From Phytomonas francai (lineage: Eukaryota > Euglenozoa > Kinetoplastea > Trypanosomatida > Trypanosomatidae), in NCBI GenBank assembly GCA_001766655.1, contig MJCC01000022.1:149633-213632 (forward strand): a DNA stretch of 64,000 nt, in the 5' to 3' direction. A model generated the notes under the pieces. It was not told where the DNA came from and did no database searches. It was given only the letters and a program-made list of their open reading frames with translations. Below are positions 31,109 to 40,766 of this stretch, in pieces. A program made the translations under genes and the position numbers. The number at the start of each line of letters is the position of its first letter. Position 1 is the first letter of the stretch.

Positions 31109-34060
31109 CTACCCCAATAATTGTCTCAAGAGTTGTAGGGACGTTCGCAACGATTGCGTTTCTTCCTCCCTCAGACTTATTATTCTCGCTTCCTTTATTA
31201 CATGGTTGGGTAGCCCTGCCATTTTTGCGACCTCGACACCAAAGCTAGAAGGTGTTACTCCAGGACACGGCTTGTAGGTGAAAATCACACGTTGGCTATC
31301 AGATTCCAGTGATTTTGTCTTAAGAGCAGCAGAACCATTGGATGAAGCTGACTCATTACTTTCCATTCTAAACCCCATGTAATGACATTCTACTAACAGG
31401 CTAGATCTAATGCTATGGCGATCTTGGGAGTCATCTCTAGATGGTAACATATCCGACTTAAGGCTACAGGAGACAAATGGGTCACAGAGGAGATGATAGT
31501 GAGTGACAAATATGCAAGTTGCGTGCACACTTACCAAATAATCTAAGGTCGCAGCAGCCACAGAGAATCCATCAAAGCTGCTTGTACCGCGGCCTAGCTC
31601 ATCCATGAAAACAAGAGAACGAGCAAGCTCTGGGGAACGCAGAATACGACAGGTGTCCTCCATCTCGGTAAAAAAGGTGGAATTGCCCTCCAAAATCGCG
31701 TCACTTGACCCCATTCGGCAGTACAGACCTGTAAATACAGGCAATGTTGCCGCTGCCGCGGGAACATAACTCCCTAAGTGTGACATTACCACAAAGCAAC
31801 CGACCATTCGCATAAACGCTGATTTCCCACCCATGTTAGGACCCGTCAGTAACCAAGTACCACCAACACGCAAATGCATATCGCAGCTCACGTAACCGTT
31901 TGACAAGCACTGATCCAGAACTGGATGTCGCCCGGCAATAATTGAAATCGAAGCACGATCGCGTTGCTTTTCCTCTTCCACAATTTCAACCATTTGAGGG
32001 GGGATGTAGCCGGTCGCCGATGAGGCCACCGAAAGGCTGTACAGTGCATCCATTGCAGCTACTGCCTTGATTATTTCGACCAGCATTTCTAAGTCACCAC
32101 CTGGTTGGCACAGATCCTCTTGCCGCTGCTGCCACAGTGTTGCCGCCGTCGCCGCAAGGCGTTCTTTAGCCGCACAAAGAGCGATATTCTCCTGAACAAT
32201 AGTTGGTGTGTGATAGCGTACGTTACTCTTGGTTCGTGTGAGAACAATCCAATCCGCTGGGGTATGATGGGCTTTTGCACTAGGGACGTCAATCACGAAC
32301 GGCGTGCCAGCAAGAGTACGGTACTCAAGACCAGGAAGCCTGAGCACTTCACGGACCCTCTCCAATTCCCTTACGAGGGCATCCTGCGCACAGTTTAAGG
32401 CTTGCAAGTGTTTTGACAGTGGTACTGGAGTCTCAACACCTTTCCCAGTGAAAAGTTGAACGGGTGTTGCGACGGATAAATCCATCTCGGGTGTATGCTC
32501 ATGAAGAAATTCCTTTACTGCAGGGGTAGTCAAAGATCGGAGGAGGCTCTCTAAGAGGGCCGGTGGAGTGCAATTCTTAAGAATACCACTAGCCGCCGCG
32601 TATAAAGTACGACACATACGTAGAAGTCTCAAATACTCAAGCACAGTGCAACGCTGAGAGTAAATTTTCGCAACAATGGATTCAACATCACCTAGCTTTC
32701 CACATTCACGGAGGAGGTTCTGCACGCCACCCATCTCACCTCCTTCGAGAAGATATGCAATAACCGACTGACGCTCCATGATCTCGTCTCGGCTGGCTAG
32801 TGGAGCAGCCAACCACAATCTCAGGGTTCGCTCACCCTGCAGCGTTAAGCAGTGGTCAAGCAGCGAAAGAAGGGACCCTTTTCGGCCAATACTGCTTTGG
32901 AATATCTCCAATGCGCGCAGTGTACTCCCTGGAAGCCTCAATACAGACTTTGTGACACCAGAAACACCATTTCGTGACGCTGAATTTGCATCTTCACCGC
33001 TGGGTTGGTCCTTTCCGAGATCGGGGTCAGACTCGGCACACATTCCCTGGTACATTATGTCTAGCTTATACGGTTTCAGGTAAGCTTCGATAGCAGAATC
33101 CAATGGCTCGCCTTCTTTTTGAGTGCATACGCTGACGCTAACACACTTTCCATCTTCCTCCCCTACCAACGTTGGCCCGTAGTGCAGCGGTAGTGCATTT
33201 TCTAGAATACGAGCATAATTCTCAGGAACTCCCCGCATGTTTCCGACGATTTTACCTAGGTTGTCCTGTACATTATTAGGACTTCGTTCCACAATAATGA
33301 CTTCCACAATGTCAAACCGCATAACAATATCCTCCAGTGAAGAGGGAGAGGAAATCAAGAAGGTCCTGCGGCTCCGTGTGACGAAGCTGACAAGGATAAC
33401 CTGCAGAGCCTGCGCACTAAACGACGCCGAGGGGGCGCATGTGGGTAGACCAATGAAACACATGAAAAGCTCTGAGGAGTCGCCTTTCTCCGCGTTTACA
33501 TCCTCCTCCCAACTCCCTTTGATATTAGACGAGTTCACTTCCTCGCCATCCACTTCGTGCATCACCGCCTCATCAGCTCCGCTGCTGGTGCTCTGAGACA
33601 GGATTTGCTCACCAGGAAGCAGCGTGCCGCGGCTGTACAAGTGTGAGACCGTGCGCCTGAAGATGCCACACTTTACCCCCTCCACAGCTCGCACAGCTGC
33701 GGATTCTTGGTCTGCGAAGGCGACATGATATCCCATGGCAACGAGGCGGCGAATATACAGTTCCACCCGCACGTAGGGAACGCTGCTATATTCAAAAGGC
33801 TGCGATCGAATACACATTATCCCAGACCGACGACTAACTACATGGCTGTCCCGTCCGTAAAGCTTCACTCGATAGCCGCAAGCCACCAGCAAAATCGCGT
33901 TTGTTGGAATGCTCCCGCGCAGTGATACTACTTGTTTTTCTAGAGGGGTTAACGAGACTCCCTCGCATTCTTCCTTTAAAGCCTTGCGCCCGCACACAAG
34001 CCAAATGGCGTGGGCCACGGCGTTCTGATTGTCTTCAACGCGAGGTCGTTTGCTGTTCAT
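31109..34060 (-). CDS. MSH3: DNA mismatch repair protein MSH3 (MutS family)
   Basis: MutS homologue; as the MSH2-MSH3 dimer it recognises insertion/deletion loops. It has 983 residues. The mismatch-binding domain opens with VSLTPLEKQVVSLRG and GYRVKLYGRDS, the MSH3 form of the MutS domain I start, with FADQESAAVRA in the connector entry. Lever and clamp domains follow (LRALEIFQSSIG, LLDHCLTLQGERTLRLWL). The ATPase has Walker A TGPNMGGKSAFMR near 738, signature STFFTEMEDTCRIL, Walker B SLVFMDELGRGTSSFDGFS near 813, and the switch FVTHYHLL. The N-terminal tail before domain I is short, and I see no PCNA-binding PIP box as in yeast or human MSH3. PCNA lies two genes upstream. Confidence 0.9.
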   Translation of the reverse strand: MNSKRPRVEDNQNAVAHAIWLVCGRKALKEECEGVSLTPLEKQVVSLRGSIPTNAILLVACGYRVKLYGRDSHVVSRRSGIMCIRSQPFEYSSVPYVRVELYIRRLVAMGYHVAFADQESAAVRAVEGVKCGIFRRTVSHLYSRGTLLPGEQILSQSTSSGADEAVMHEVDGEEVNSSNIKGSWEEDVNAEKGDSSELFMCFIGLPTCAPSASFSAQALQVILVSFVTRSRRTFLISSPSSLEDIVMRFDIVEVIIVERSPNNVQDNLGKIVGNMRGVPENYARILENALPLHYGPTLVGEEDGKCVSVSVCTQKEGEPLDSAIEAYLKPYKLDIMYQGMCAESDPDLGKDQPSGEDANSASRNGVSGVTKSVLRLPGSTLRALEIFQSSIGRKGSLLSLLDHCLTLQGERTLRLWLAAPLASRDEIMERQSVIAYLLEGGEMGGVQNLLRECGKLGDVESIVAKIYSQRCTVLEYLRLLRMCRTLYAAASGILKNCTPPALLESLLRSLTTPAVKEFLHEHTPEMDLSVATPVQLFTGKGVETPVPLSKHLQALNCAQDALVRELERVREVLRLPGLEYRTLAGTPFVIDVPSAKAHHTPADWIVLTRTKSNVRYHTPTIVQENIALCAAKERLAATAATLWQQRQEDLCQPGGDLEMLVEIIKAVAAMDALYSLSVASSATGYIPPQMVEIVEEEKQRDRASISIIAGRHPVLDQCLSNGYVSCDMHLRVGGTWLLTGPNMGGKSAFMRMVGCFVVMSHLGSYVPAAAATLPVFTGLYCRMGSSDAILEGNSTFFTEMEDTCRILRSPELARSLVFMDELGRGTSSFDGFSVAAATLDYLVSVHATCIFVTHYHLLCDPFVSCSLKSDMLPSRDDSQDRHSIRSSLLVECHYMGFRMESNESASSNGSAALKTKSLESDSQRVIFTYKPCPGVTPSSFGVEVAKMAGLPNHVIKEARIISLREEETQSLRTSLQLLRQLLG

Positions 34061-34153
34061 CAGTAAAATTCCTCTATAACAACGCCAAAAAAAAAACTGC
34101 TACCAACAGAGAAGGCAATCAGCGATCTAAGATTAAAGATCGTTATATAGGAC

Positions 34154-34429
34154 CTAATTTATATCGGTGCGTTCCCTCACCTTTATGATGATTGTTATAA
34201 ATCGAGAGGTGCACTTCGCTATTTCGTAACCAAGCTGTAGCCTTGTGCGTTTTGTAAAGCGCTTAAAAATGGTCTTTGTGTTTTGCGTTCCAATAAAAGG
34301 TATCAGAAGGCGTGCAAAAACGAAAGGAATATACGTCAGGTTAATGCGCGAGAAAACGAATAAAAGCATTGAAAGCCATAGAGCTAAATGCGCTAAATGT
34401 CTTGAGGTATTCTGTTCTTGGTATTGCAT
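34154..34429 (-). CDS. Possible small membrane protein (91 residues)
   Basis: Open frame with an ATG start in the MSH3/GlnRS gap, on the strand of the transcription unit. Two adjacent hydrophobic stretches (LAHLALWLSMLLFVFS and IPFVFARLLIPFIGT) are followed by a basic C-terminus (KRFTKRTRLQLGYEIAK). No known family. It may be a real small protein or a chance frame in a UTR. Confidence 0.3.
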   Translation of the reverse strand: MQYQEQNTSRHLAHLALWLSMLLFVFSRINLTYIPFVFARLLIPFIGTQNTKTIFKRFTKRTRLQLGYEIAKCTSRFITIIIKVRERTDIN

Positions 34430-34483
34430 ACGTTTCTCGATAATTATGCAAAATAGAATACTGAACTAAAATTAATGGTTGTA

Positions 34484-34522
34484 TTATATATATAAATATA
34501 TATATATATATATTTATATTTA
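34484..34522. repeat. AT-rich microsatellite
   Basis: Runs of TA interrupted by AAA and TTT triplets, in the 3' UTR of the GlnRS gene. Confidence 0.9.
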
Positions 34523-34616
34523 TTGAAGTCTTTTTCGGCTACATGACTGTAAGCAATATCGCTGCATCCTTTTGTAGCATAATCAAATAATGGGATGCGT
34601 TTCTCATTCTACTCAT

Positions 34617-36335
34617 TTATTTTTTTTTATTTTTATCCTGTGCATTCATTTGCGCCTTCTGTTTGTCCTCACGCAAACCAAGGGTACAGTTCATCACCAG
34701 GTGCGAGGGCTTCGTGTCAGGGTCAACCACAAAGTACCCAAAACGTTCAGCCTGAAGCGTCTCAAAGGTTTTCATCAATCCCACACTCTCCTCCGCAAAC
34801 CCGTTGCAAATCTTCTCGCTGGCATCGTCAATGAACTTCAGGAACTCTGGGTCGATGGCAGCACGATCATCCTTGAGCAGTGGACTATACAGACGGAACT
34901 CCACAGGTACACAATGCTTGGCGCTCACCCACGTGATGTTGGTCTTTGGTTTGACCTTCCTATCAAAATCGATGTTGACGTGAATAATATAGGGAGCCCC
35001 ATCCGCATTGCGTTCAAATCCAGTGCAAGTGATGTTGCCACAGTACTTCAGGCCAACTGCCCGTGGACCTGGTGCAATGCCGTAGAACTTTGGGTCATCA
35101 TCCTGTGTCCGGAAGTCGCTCTCGTCGATGTAGAAGCTGTCTGTGAAGATAACTTTCCGAGTACCTAACTCGGGCTTTCGTGGATGGTTAGGACATTCAA
35201 CTTCCATCTCACCACACCAGTTGTCCACAACTACCTTAATGGGATTGATGATCATCTGTCGGCGCTCACAGCGGTCATCCAAGTCTTCACGGAGGGCGTT
35301 CTCGAGATTCGCAACCTGAATAATATTCATGGAGCGAGTGACACCGATGAGATCGCAGAACTTATTGATCGCCTTTGGATTATATCCGCGTCGCCGCATT
35401 CCTGCAAGCGTCATTAGTCGAGGGTCGTCAAACCCCCGCACTATCCCTTTCGCAACCAACACGTTAATTTTCCTTTTCGATAGGAGCGAGCCTGTGACGT
35501 TGAGGCGACTGAACTCCCACACGTGCGGACGCCAAAGGTCAAGCTCATCCAACAACCAAAAATAGCTCTCTCGACGAGTCTCAAACTCCAGGGTGCACAG
35601 GCTGTAGTCGATATCTTCAAGCGAGTCGATGAGACAGTGTGTGTAGTCGTAACTTGGGTAAATACACCATTTGTCTTTAGCATGCGGGTGCTCCGTGTAC
35701 TTCACCCGGTACGCGATGAAATCGCGCATATTAGGATTATCACTTTTCATGTCACCCTTCACGCGCAGAACCGCTTCGCCCTCATTATACCGACCTTGGA
35801 GCATGTATTTGAATAGTCGTAGGTTCTCTTCCACTGGGCGGTTACGCCAAGGGCTTTCCTCGCGCATCTCGCGTTGCTGCCTCAGCTGCTCCGTGGTGCT
35901 GTGGTCAACGTAGGCCTTGCCTTTCTTAATGAGCCGAACAGCGAACTCGTACAGCTGGTCGAAGTAGTCAGAGGAGAAGGTAACCCAGTCCGGCTCCCAA
36001 CCCATCCACTTTACCATTTCCAGAATCGCATCGATATATATCTGCTCCTCGGACTCGGGGTTGGTGTCATCATAGCGAAGGTAGCACTTCCCGTTGTGAG
36101 CTTTAGCACTACCGAAGTTGAGGTTCATACTTTTGGCATGCCCAATGTGCAGAAAGCCATTGGGCTCGGGTGGAAACCGAAAATATGGCTTTCCGCCTGT
36201 TTTGGCTAGATGCGCCTCAATCAATTCCGGGGTGTTCTTGTATCCAGGGACGGGACGGCCCGTCTGGAGGCCCTTAAGGTCACGCTTAGTATCAAGCGTC
36301 GGTGAGGACAGATTGTCCATGACCGGTACTGACAT
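34617..36335 (-). CDS. QRS: Glutaminyl-tRNA synthetase
   Basis: Class I synthetase charging tRNA-Gln. It has 572 residues. The signature PPEPNGFLHIGHAKSMNLNF carries the HIGH motif (near residue 62), YLRYDDTNPESEE the substrate-binding segment, and LLSKRKINVLV the KMSKS equivalent (near 282). ARLVTLAGMRRRGY-type sequence (LMTLAGMRRRGYNPKAI) is typical of GlnRS over GluRS. The C-terminal anticodon-binding beta barrel is complete (AERFGYFVVDPDTKPSHLVM). The N-terminal extension of animal and yeast GlnRS is missing; only ~40 residues precede the catalytic domain. Cytosolic, and in trypanosomatids part of the pool also serves the mitochondrion. Confidence 0.97.
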   Translation of the reverse strand: MSVPVMDNLSSPTLDTKRDLKGLQTGRPVPGYKNTPELIEAHLAKTGGKPYFRFPPEPNGFLHIGHAKSMNLNFGSAKAHNGKCYLRYDDTNPESEEQIYIDAILEMVKWMGWEPDWVTFSSDYFDQLYEFAVRLIKKGKAYVDHSTTEQLRQQREMREESPWRNRPVEENLRLFKYMLQGRYNEGEAVLRVKGDMKSDNPNMRDFIAYRVKYTEHPHAKDKWCIYPSYDYTHCLIDSLEDIDYSLCTLEFETRRESYFWLLDELDLWRPHVWEFSRLNVTGSLLSKRKINVLVAKGIVRGFDDPRLMTLAGMRRRGYNPKAINKFCDLIGVTRSMNIIQVANLENALREDLDDRCERRQMIINPIKVVVDNWCGEMEVECPNHPRKPELGTRKVIFTDSFYIDESDFRTQDDDPKFYGIAPGPRAVGLKYCGNITCTGFERNADGAPYIIHVNIDFDRKVKPKTNITWVSAKHCVPVEFRLYSPLLKDDRAAIDPEFLKFIDDASEKICNGFAEESVGLMKTFETLQAERFGYFVVDPDTKPSHLVMNCTLGLREDKQKAQMNAQDKNKKK

Positions 36336-36969
36336 TCTTCCTCGAAATACTATTAAAAAACGTCGGAGCGTTACTTTAAGTATTCTATCCTATCGTAAAT
36401 GAATTGGTTAATGAAAAATCAAGTCGTTTTATTATTCCTATTTCGATACCTAAGTTAGCTTATATAATAAAATTAGCTTGATACGAAATCTCACGTGATC
36501 TTCAAAAATTAAGAAATTCGAGGGTAATTGGATACAAGGGAGAAGACTGGAACAAGGAAGAGGAGGGAGGTATGCATCACATTCAGAAATTTGAGGAAAA
36601 TAAAGTGCAACTCAAGAGTTTGAAAAGCGGCACCTTCACACCTCTGAGTGGATGGATACCAGTGACAAGCGCTTTGAATTTAGGAAAACATATGATGCAT
36701 TAACAATTTTTCACTCCCTTCCCAATGTTAATGTTATTATATCTATGGTAAAAAGACTATCAAGAGGGGAATGGAAGGGAGGCGGAAAACCAAAAAGACC
36801 CCCTCAAACCTTAGACTTTATCGATGTTCACTTTTCCCCGCTAATTTTCCATCTTACCTATTCCGAAAAAAGAAAGAAAGAGAGCTTCGTAGGAAAAGTC
36901 CCACAGAATCTCGAGCACACATACACAACGCTGATCAGGCGAAGTGGCGTGAGATGAGAGGGAGGGTGC
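36336..36969. other. Intergenic region GlnRS / PCNA
   Basis: No credible gene; the plus-strand frames at 36652-37088 run into PCNA antisense and lack motifs. Minus strand has a pyrimidine-rich stretch (36845-36890) in the PCNA 3' UTR. Confidence 0.5.
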
Positions 36970-37848
36970 TCAGTAAGAATCATCAACCTTGGGTGCAAGA
37001 TAGTAGCGCAAGTAGCCGACGTTGTCGATACTGTACTCAACCATACATGGGCTGTCCCTGGCGAACTTTAGCGTCACGCGATCGCTGAGGCTTGACCCTT
37101 TCGCAAAGATATTCATGAAGCGCAGCGCGAAAGAAAGTGTGATGGGCTCCTCCATATCCACTTCAACTCCAATTGCTGTCTGCTGCTCCTGTCTGTACTT
37201 GCGAGATAGTGGGACTTCCTCTTCTCCATCCTCATGAGACTCTGCTTTCACTTCAGACTTAACTTCTGGCTTGGGATGGCGGACCGATGCACCAGAGGCC
37301 TGTAAAAAGGTGTAGCCTTGGCCAACGTCACCGGAAGAGCTAAACTTGACGCCTTTCATGCTGATACTGATCGTAACGGTATCCCCAAAGATGGACATAT
37401 CCCGTACAATCTTCGCGAATTCATTGGAATTAAGGGTGACTGTGCTCCGGTAGTCCAGTTCCGGGATCCCCATAGCCTCTGCTTCAATATCTAGCAGTTT
37501 CAGTTGATACTCACATTTGCGCGTTTTTTCGGCATTTTCTGAGAGCAGTGTCACCAAATCTGAGTCGTCATCGTGACGTAGCGTGAGGCTATCGGTGCTA
37601 TCAACAATTTTGAGCACCTTGGAGAGCGAGGCAAGATTGAGCCCTAGGATACTGTTGCGTTCACATTGGTATTTGACGAAGCAGTCGTCACGGAGAAGCA
37701 TATGCACTAGAGCAACGTGGCTCGTGTCCATCGCTTGTATCGATAAGCCACCAGGATTGCAATCAAAGTTAGCCTCGTTCACTAAACCGTTGACGCACTC
37801 CACCAAACGCTTCCAAAGACTAGCAAGCTGAACTTGGGCTTCAAGCAT
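36970..37848 (-). CDS. PCNA: Proliferating cell nuclear antigen (sliding clamp)
   Basis: Trimeric clamp for DNA polymerase delta and repair factors. It has 292 residues from the ATG at 37848 (MLEAQVQLASLWKRLVE); three codons upstream is only a TTG. Typical elements are GLSIQAMDTSHVALVHMLL, the DNA-facing first helix, the LNLASLSKVLKI strand, and the C-terminal YLRYYLAPKV, which forms part of the PIP-partner site. About 25-30 residues longer than human PCNA because of a charged insert at ~190-222 (HPKPEVKSEVKAESHEDGEE), as in other trypanosomatids. Confidence 0.97.
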   Translation of the reverse strand: MLEAQVQLASLWKRLVECVNGLVNEANFDCNPGGLSIQAMDTSHVALVHMLLRDDCFVKYQCERNSILGLNLASLSKVLKIVDSTDSLTLRHDDDSDLVTLLSENAEKTRKCEYQLKLLDIEAEAMGIPELDYRSTVTLNSNEFAKIVRDMSIFGDTVTISISMKGVKFSSSGDVGQGYTFLQASGASVRHPKPEVKSEVKAESHEDGEEEVPLSRKYRQEQQTAIGVEVDMEEPITLSFALRFMNIFAKGSSLSDRVTLKFARDSPCMVEYSIDNVGYLRYYLAPKVDDSY

Positions 37849-38213
37849 TTTTACCAATTCTTAGTTTTCCCTGTTTGGGGTCTGAATTCAGAAATTATCG
37901 CCGTTATTCTTGCGTTAGCTTTATAATTAATGTGATATTACATAGAATCATTAACAAATAAAACAAAAGGAAATGAGGGAAAAGTAGAAGATGCCGTATA
38001 AAATGAGGGAGAGTCAACTCCAATACCAGAAGTTGAACAATAAATAATCAAAAAGTGAAGAACGTGTTGCCCGACCGCTTGGCACGCATGAATCCCTTCC
38101 ATCCATTGCTCATCGCACTGCTTCCATTTCTTTCCTCTTCAAAAAACTAAAAAATGAGATATGTAAATTAACACAGAGGCCCTGTCTTTTCCTACAAGCG
38201 CATCTTACTGCCA
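37849..38213. other. Intergenic region PCNA / phosphomevalonate kinase
   Basis: AT-rich; nothing recognisable beyond expected UTRs. Confidence 0.5.
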
Positions 38214-39569
38214 TTAAGCGGTCTCAATCAATAGGCCATTGCAGTCCTCCCGAACCAGCAGTGGGCATACATTCAACTTGGGGTAGTTCTCCCAGAACTG
38301 TTCGACAACAGCACAGTTGGCATCTCCAATAACAAGCGCAAAAACAGCATCATACCCACCTGCACCAGGGCAGCCGACTGCGAAGACACCTGGGAGTGCG
38401 GCTGTGTCATCTAGCAGTGCCGTCAACGCCTCCGGTTCGATCTCGACCCCGGCTGCGATGCCTATTTCGCGCAAATAAGAGCGACTATCAGCAGCCAGCT
38501 TGAAGGCGCTTATGATTATTTCCTCCGCCTCGTTTGTGGGTGTGTATTCCGCCAGACGAACGCTATGTAAAACACGGAGAGCAGCCTGATGCTCCAGCAA
38601 GCAGGTACTGACTTTTGTATGGAGCACGCGAAGTTTATCGACGTAGGCTTCATTGTTTTTCTTCAGTCTTTCCCATAGATTAGAAGGCATGTCTGATACT
38701 GATTTAAGCCATGCCATAACTTTCATTACCATCCCCGGCGTGCTGGTGCCACCAAAGTGAACATCCCCAAGTACTAGCTTCAGACCCTGCGGCAGGCGAA
38801 AGGGTTCATATGGAACCCACTCAGTCTCCAACGCAATGCTCTTCGCCATCTCTGAAATTGAGACCGTTTCAGGCCACTCTACATTCTTCACAAGCGCCTC
38901 CACAGAGTCAACGGGGAAACGCCGGTACACGCACGTGCCATAGACTGCGGTAAAGACGTCGAAGCCACTGCCAATCTTCCCTTGCGCAACACTGTGTGCG
39001 ATCTGTACGACACGGTGAATGAGTTCCAGCTCCACGTTGCTCGATTGACAGAAGTGACTGCACAAACAAGCAATCATACTTGTTGTCATCGCTGCTGACG
39101 ATCCTAGCCCCGTTTTTGATACCTCCCCAACTAGAGGCAGGTTCCTAGGAAGTTTACGCAAATTGCTAACATTAACAGATTTTTTGTGCAATTCTAAGTA
39201 ATTGCGCTGACTGTAGAAGTCGTTATCTGCGAGTAGCTCTAGGTGCAACTCTTGCCCTGCATCACTACCCAAAAGGCGTCCGGCAGCCACGCCAAAGAGG
39301 GTTGCATAGTATAAAAAGCGTGATGTGGGGCCCTCCAATTGTTTTATTGAAACAATGTTGTTTTCTGTAACACAGACGAAAGTGAAGTTCTGATTGAATT
39401 GAGGCGAAAAAATATGAATTGTAGTAATTTTGGGTGACACAGAAGCTGAAGAGGATACCACACGTGTTGTAAAACGAGCGCTAACACTTATAGAAATACC
39501 GATGTTGGGGGACTGCACAATAAGGTAACCCCCCAAGATAAGTACTTTGCCAGGTGCAGAGGCTCGCAT
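38214..39569 (-). CDS. PMK: Phosphomevalonate kinase
   Basis: GHMP kinase converting mevalonate-5-phosphate to the diphosphate in isoprenoid and sterol synthesis. It has 451 residues from the ATG at 39569. The start MRASAPGKVLILGGYLIV is the GHMP substrate motif, TGLGSSAAMTTSMIACL near 155 is the ATP-binding motif 2, and GGTSTPGMVMKVM (about 272) and GCPGAGGYDAVFAL (about 400) are motif 3 and the C-terminal loop. The frame stays open 94 codons further upstream, but that stretch starts with TTG and contains a splice acceptor at 39729-39730; no ATG occurs between the acceptor and 39569. The C-terminus ends LLIETA; it does not look like a classic peroxisome/glycosome SKL signal. Confidence 0.94.
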   Translation of the reverse strand: MRASAPGKVLILGGYLIVQSPNIGISISVSARFTTRVVSSSASVSPKITTIHIFSPQFNQNFTFVCVTENNIVSIKQLEGPTSRFLYYATLFGVAAGRLLGSDAGQELHLELLADNDFYSQRNYLELHKKSVNVSNLRKLPRNLPLVGEVSKTGLGSSAAMTTSMIACLCSHFCQSSNVELELIHRVVQIAHSVAQGKIGSGFDVFTAVYGTCVYRRFPVDSVEALVKNVEWPETVSISEMAKSIALETEWVPYEPFRLPQGLKLVLGDVHFGGTSTPGMVMKVMAWLKSVSDMPSNLWERLKKNNEAYVDKLRVLHTKVSTCLLEHQAALRVLHSVRLAEYTPTNEAEEIIISAFKLAADSRSYLREIGIAAGVEIEPEALTALLDDTAALPGVFAVGCPGAGGYDAVFALVIGDANCAVVEQFWENYPKLNVCPLLVREDCNGLLIETA

Positions 39570-39919
39570 AATTGGATAGTATAATGATAAAATACGATAA
39601 ATATTAGAAAAAAAGTAATTGATACTAATATATTGTCTGAAATAGTTCGTGTGTGCGTTTTTGTGTAATTTAAACAAGAGACCTAAAGAGATGAGAGAAT
39701 CAGAAGTGAAGAAATTACTCAGATGAAACTGAGGAAGAAAAGACCGAACGAAAAACAAATCACCTTGCTGACATTTTTTTTTCTTTAGCTCCTGTATTGT
39801 ATCCGTAACAGTTGCTCTGCTGTGACAAACAGAAGAATGCGATAACCACAAAATTTGACATCAGAATCGTATTACCTCTTCTTAGAAGATCCTTTCTCTC
39901 CTTTGCTTCATCTAGGTTT
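39570..39919. other. Intergenic region PMK / Cys-rich membrane protein
   Basis: Holds the PMK 5' UTR and splice acceptor; otherwise nothing seen. Confidence 0.5.
39729..39746 (-). promoter_or_regulatory. Trans-splice acceptor of phosphomevalonate kinase
   Basis: Minus strand reads TCTTTTCTTCCTCAG, a pyrimidine tract with AG at 39730-39729, about 160 bases before the PMK ATG. No ATG lies between them. It rules out the longer upstream frame as coding. Confidence 0.65.
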
Positions 39920-40303
39920 CTATTGGTTGCCACTTGCCTCTAAAATTTTTAAGACTTGAGGGTCTACCTTCGCATTTCTTTTTCCACGATAAGGTGTCTC
40001 TAGCCCCTCATCTGCGGGCAGGTTCCTCATTTCTATAAATTCCCCAGTCTCCATAACAGCACCAGCATTCATATTCTTCTTGTGCAACCGATTCAAGTAA
40101 TACTCGACACACAAAGTAAATATACCAATGCACACAAAAAAAACTATCAAGAAAGCATAAATACTGCGGTTAATACAGCACCAGCTAGAGCAATCGGAAA
40201 TAGAGGGATTCAAAACCTTACACATATCATTTGCTAAACACGGATCACGCGCGCATTCAGTGCGCAAAGTCTTAAAACCCCTACAAGATGCTTCACACTT
40301 CAT
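39920..40303 (-). CDS. Small Cys-rich single-pass membrane protein, hypothetical
   Basis: 127 residues. The N-terminal ~43 carry nine cysteines (CEASCRGF, CARDPCLANDMCK, CSSWCC), followed by one transmembrane helix (IYAFLIVFFVCIGIFTLCVE, about 48-67) and a basic-to-acidic cytosolic tail (RLHKKNM then NLPADEGLETPYRGKRN). No cleavable signal peptide is seen, so either a signal-anchor or a mitochondrial inner-membrane protein with a CxnC intermembrane-space domain is possible. No family recognised. Confidence 0.65.
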   Translation of the reverse strand: MKCEASCRGFKTLRTECARDPCLANDMCKVLNPSISDCSSWCCINRSIYAFLIVFFVCIGIFTLCVEYYLNRLHKKNMNAGAVMETGEFIEMRNLPADEGLETPYRGKRNAKVDPQVLKILEASGNQ

Positions 40304-40766
40304 ATTTAAGTGTCAATATTCCACTTTTAATGAACAGCACTTTTGAAGAAAAAGCTCAGATACAAAGCGTAAGAGATTGCCTTTTTCTTTTTTTTTCCCC
40401 ACGTTACGTGTATATATCTGTGTGACTTGTTCGTCTAAAATGAAGGAAGAATGACTTTAATCAATACTAGTACTATAAGAATAGAAAAAGAAAATTAGAG
40501 CATATTTTCAGTAGAAAATCATATATTAAAGCTGAAATCTAACCTCAGAAGTAATAGAGGATTATCCACTGATAGTAAACACAAAAGAAATATTATGCAG
40601 TTTGTTACCGTAAATTGTATTAAAGTGGGCTTGAACTTATCTCCATCTAGTTAGAATCGTTTGGAAGAACATTTGACTTATTCACTAAATATTTGCACAA
40701 GGCTCACCAAAATACAAAATTATGCTTATGATTAGATTAAAGAAAACATTATCATTGGCGTCATCT
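40304..40766. other. Intergenic region Cys-rich protein / SNU13
   Basis: AT-rich; nothing recognisable. Confidence 0.45.

Larger units (their letters stand above)
34061..34616. other. Intergenic region MSH3 / GlnRS
   Basis: Apart from the possible 91-codon gene listed separately, this holds an AT microsatellite at 34484-34522. No other feature seen. Confidence 0.5.
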
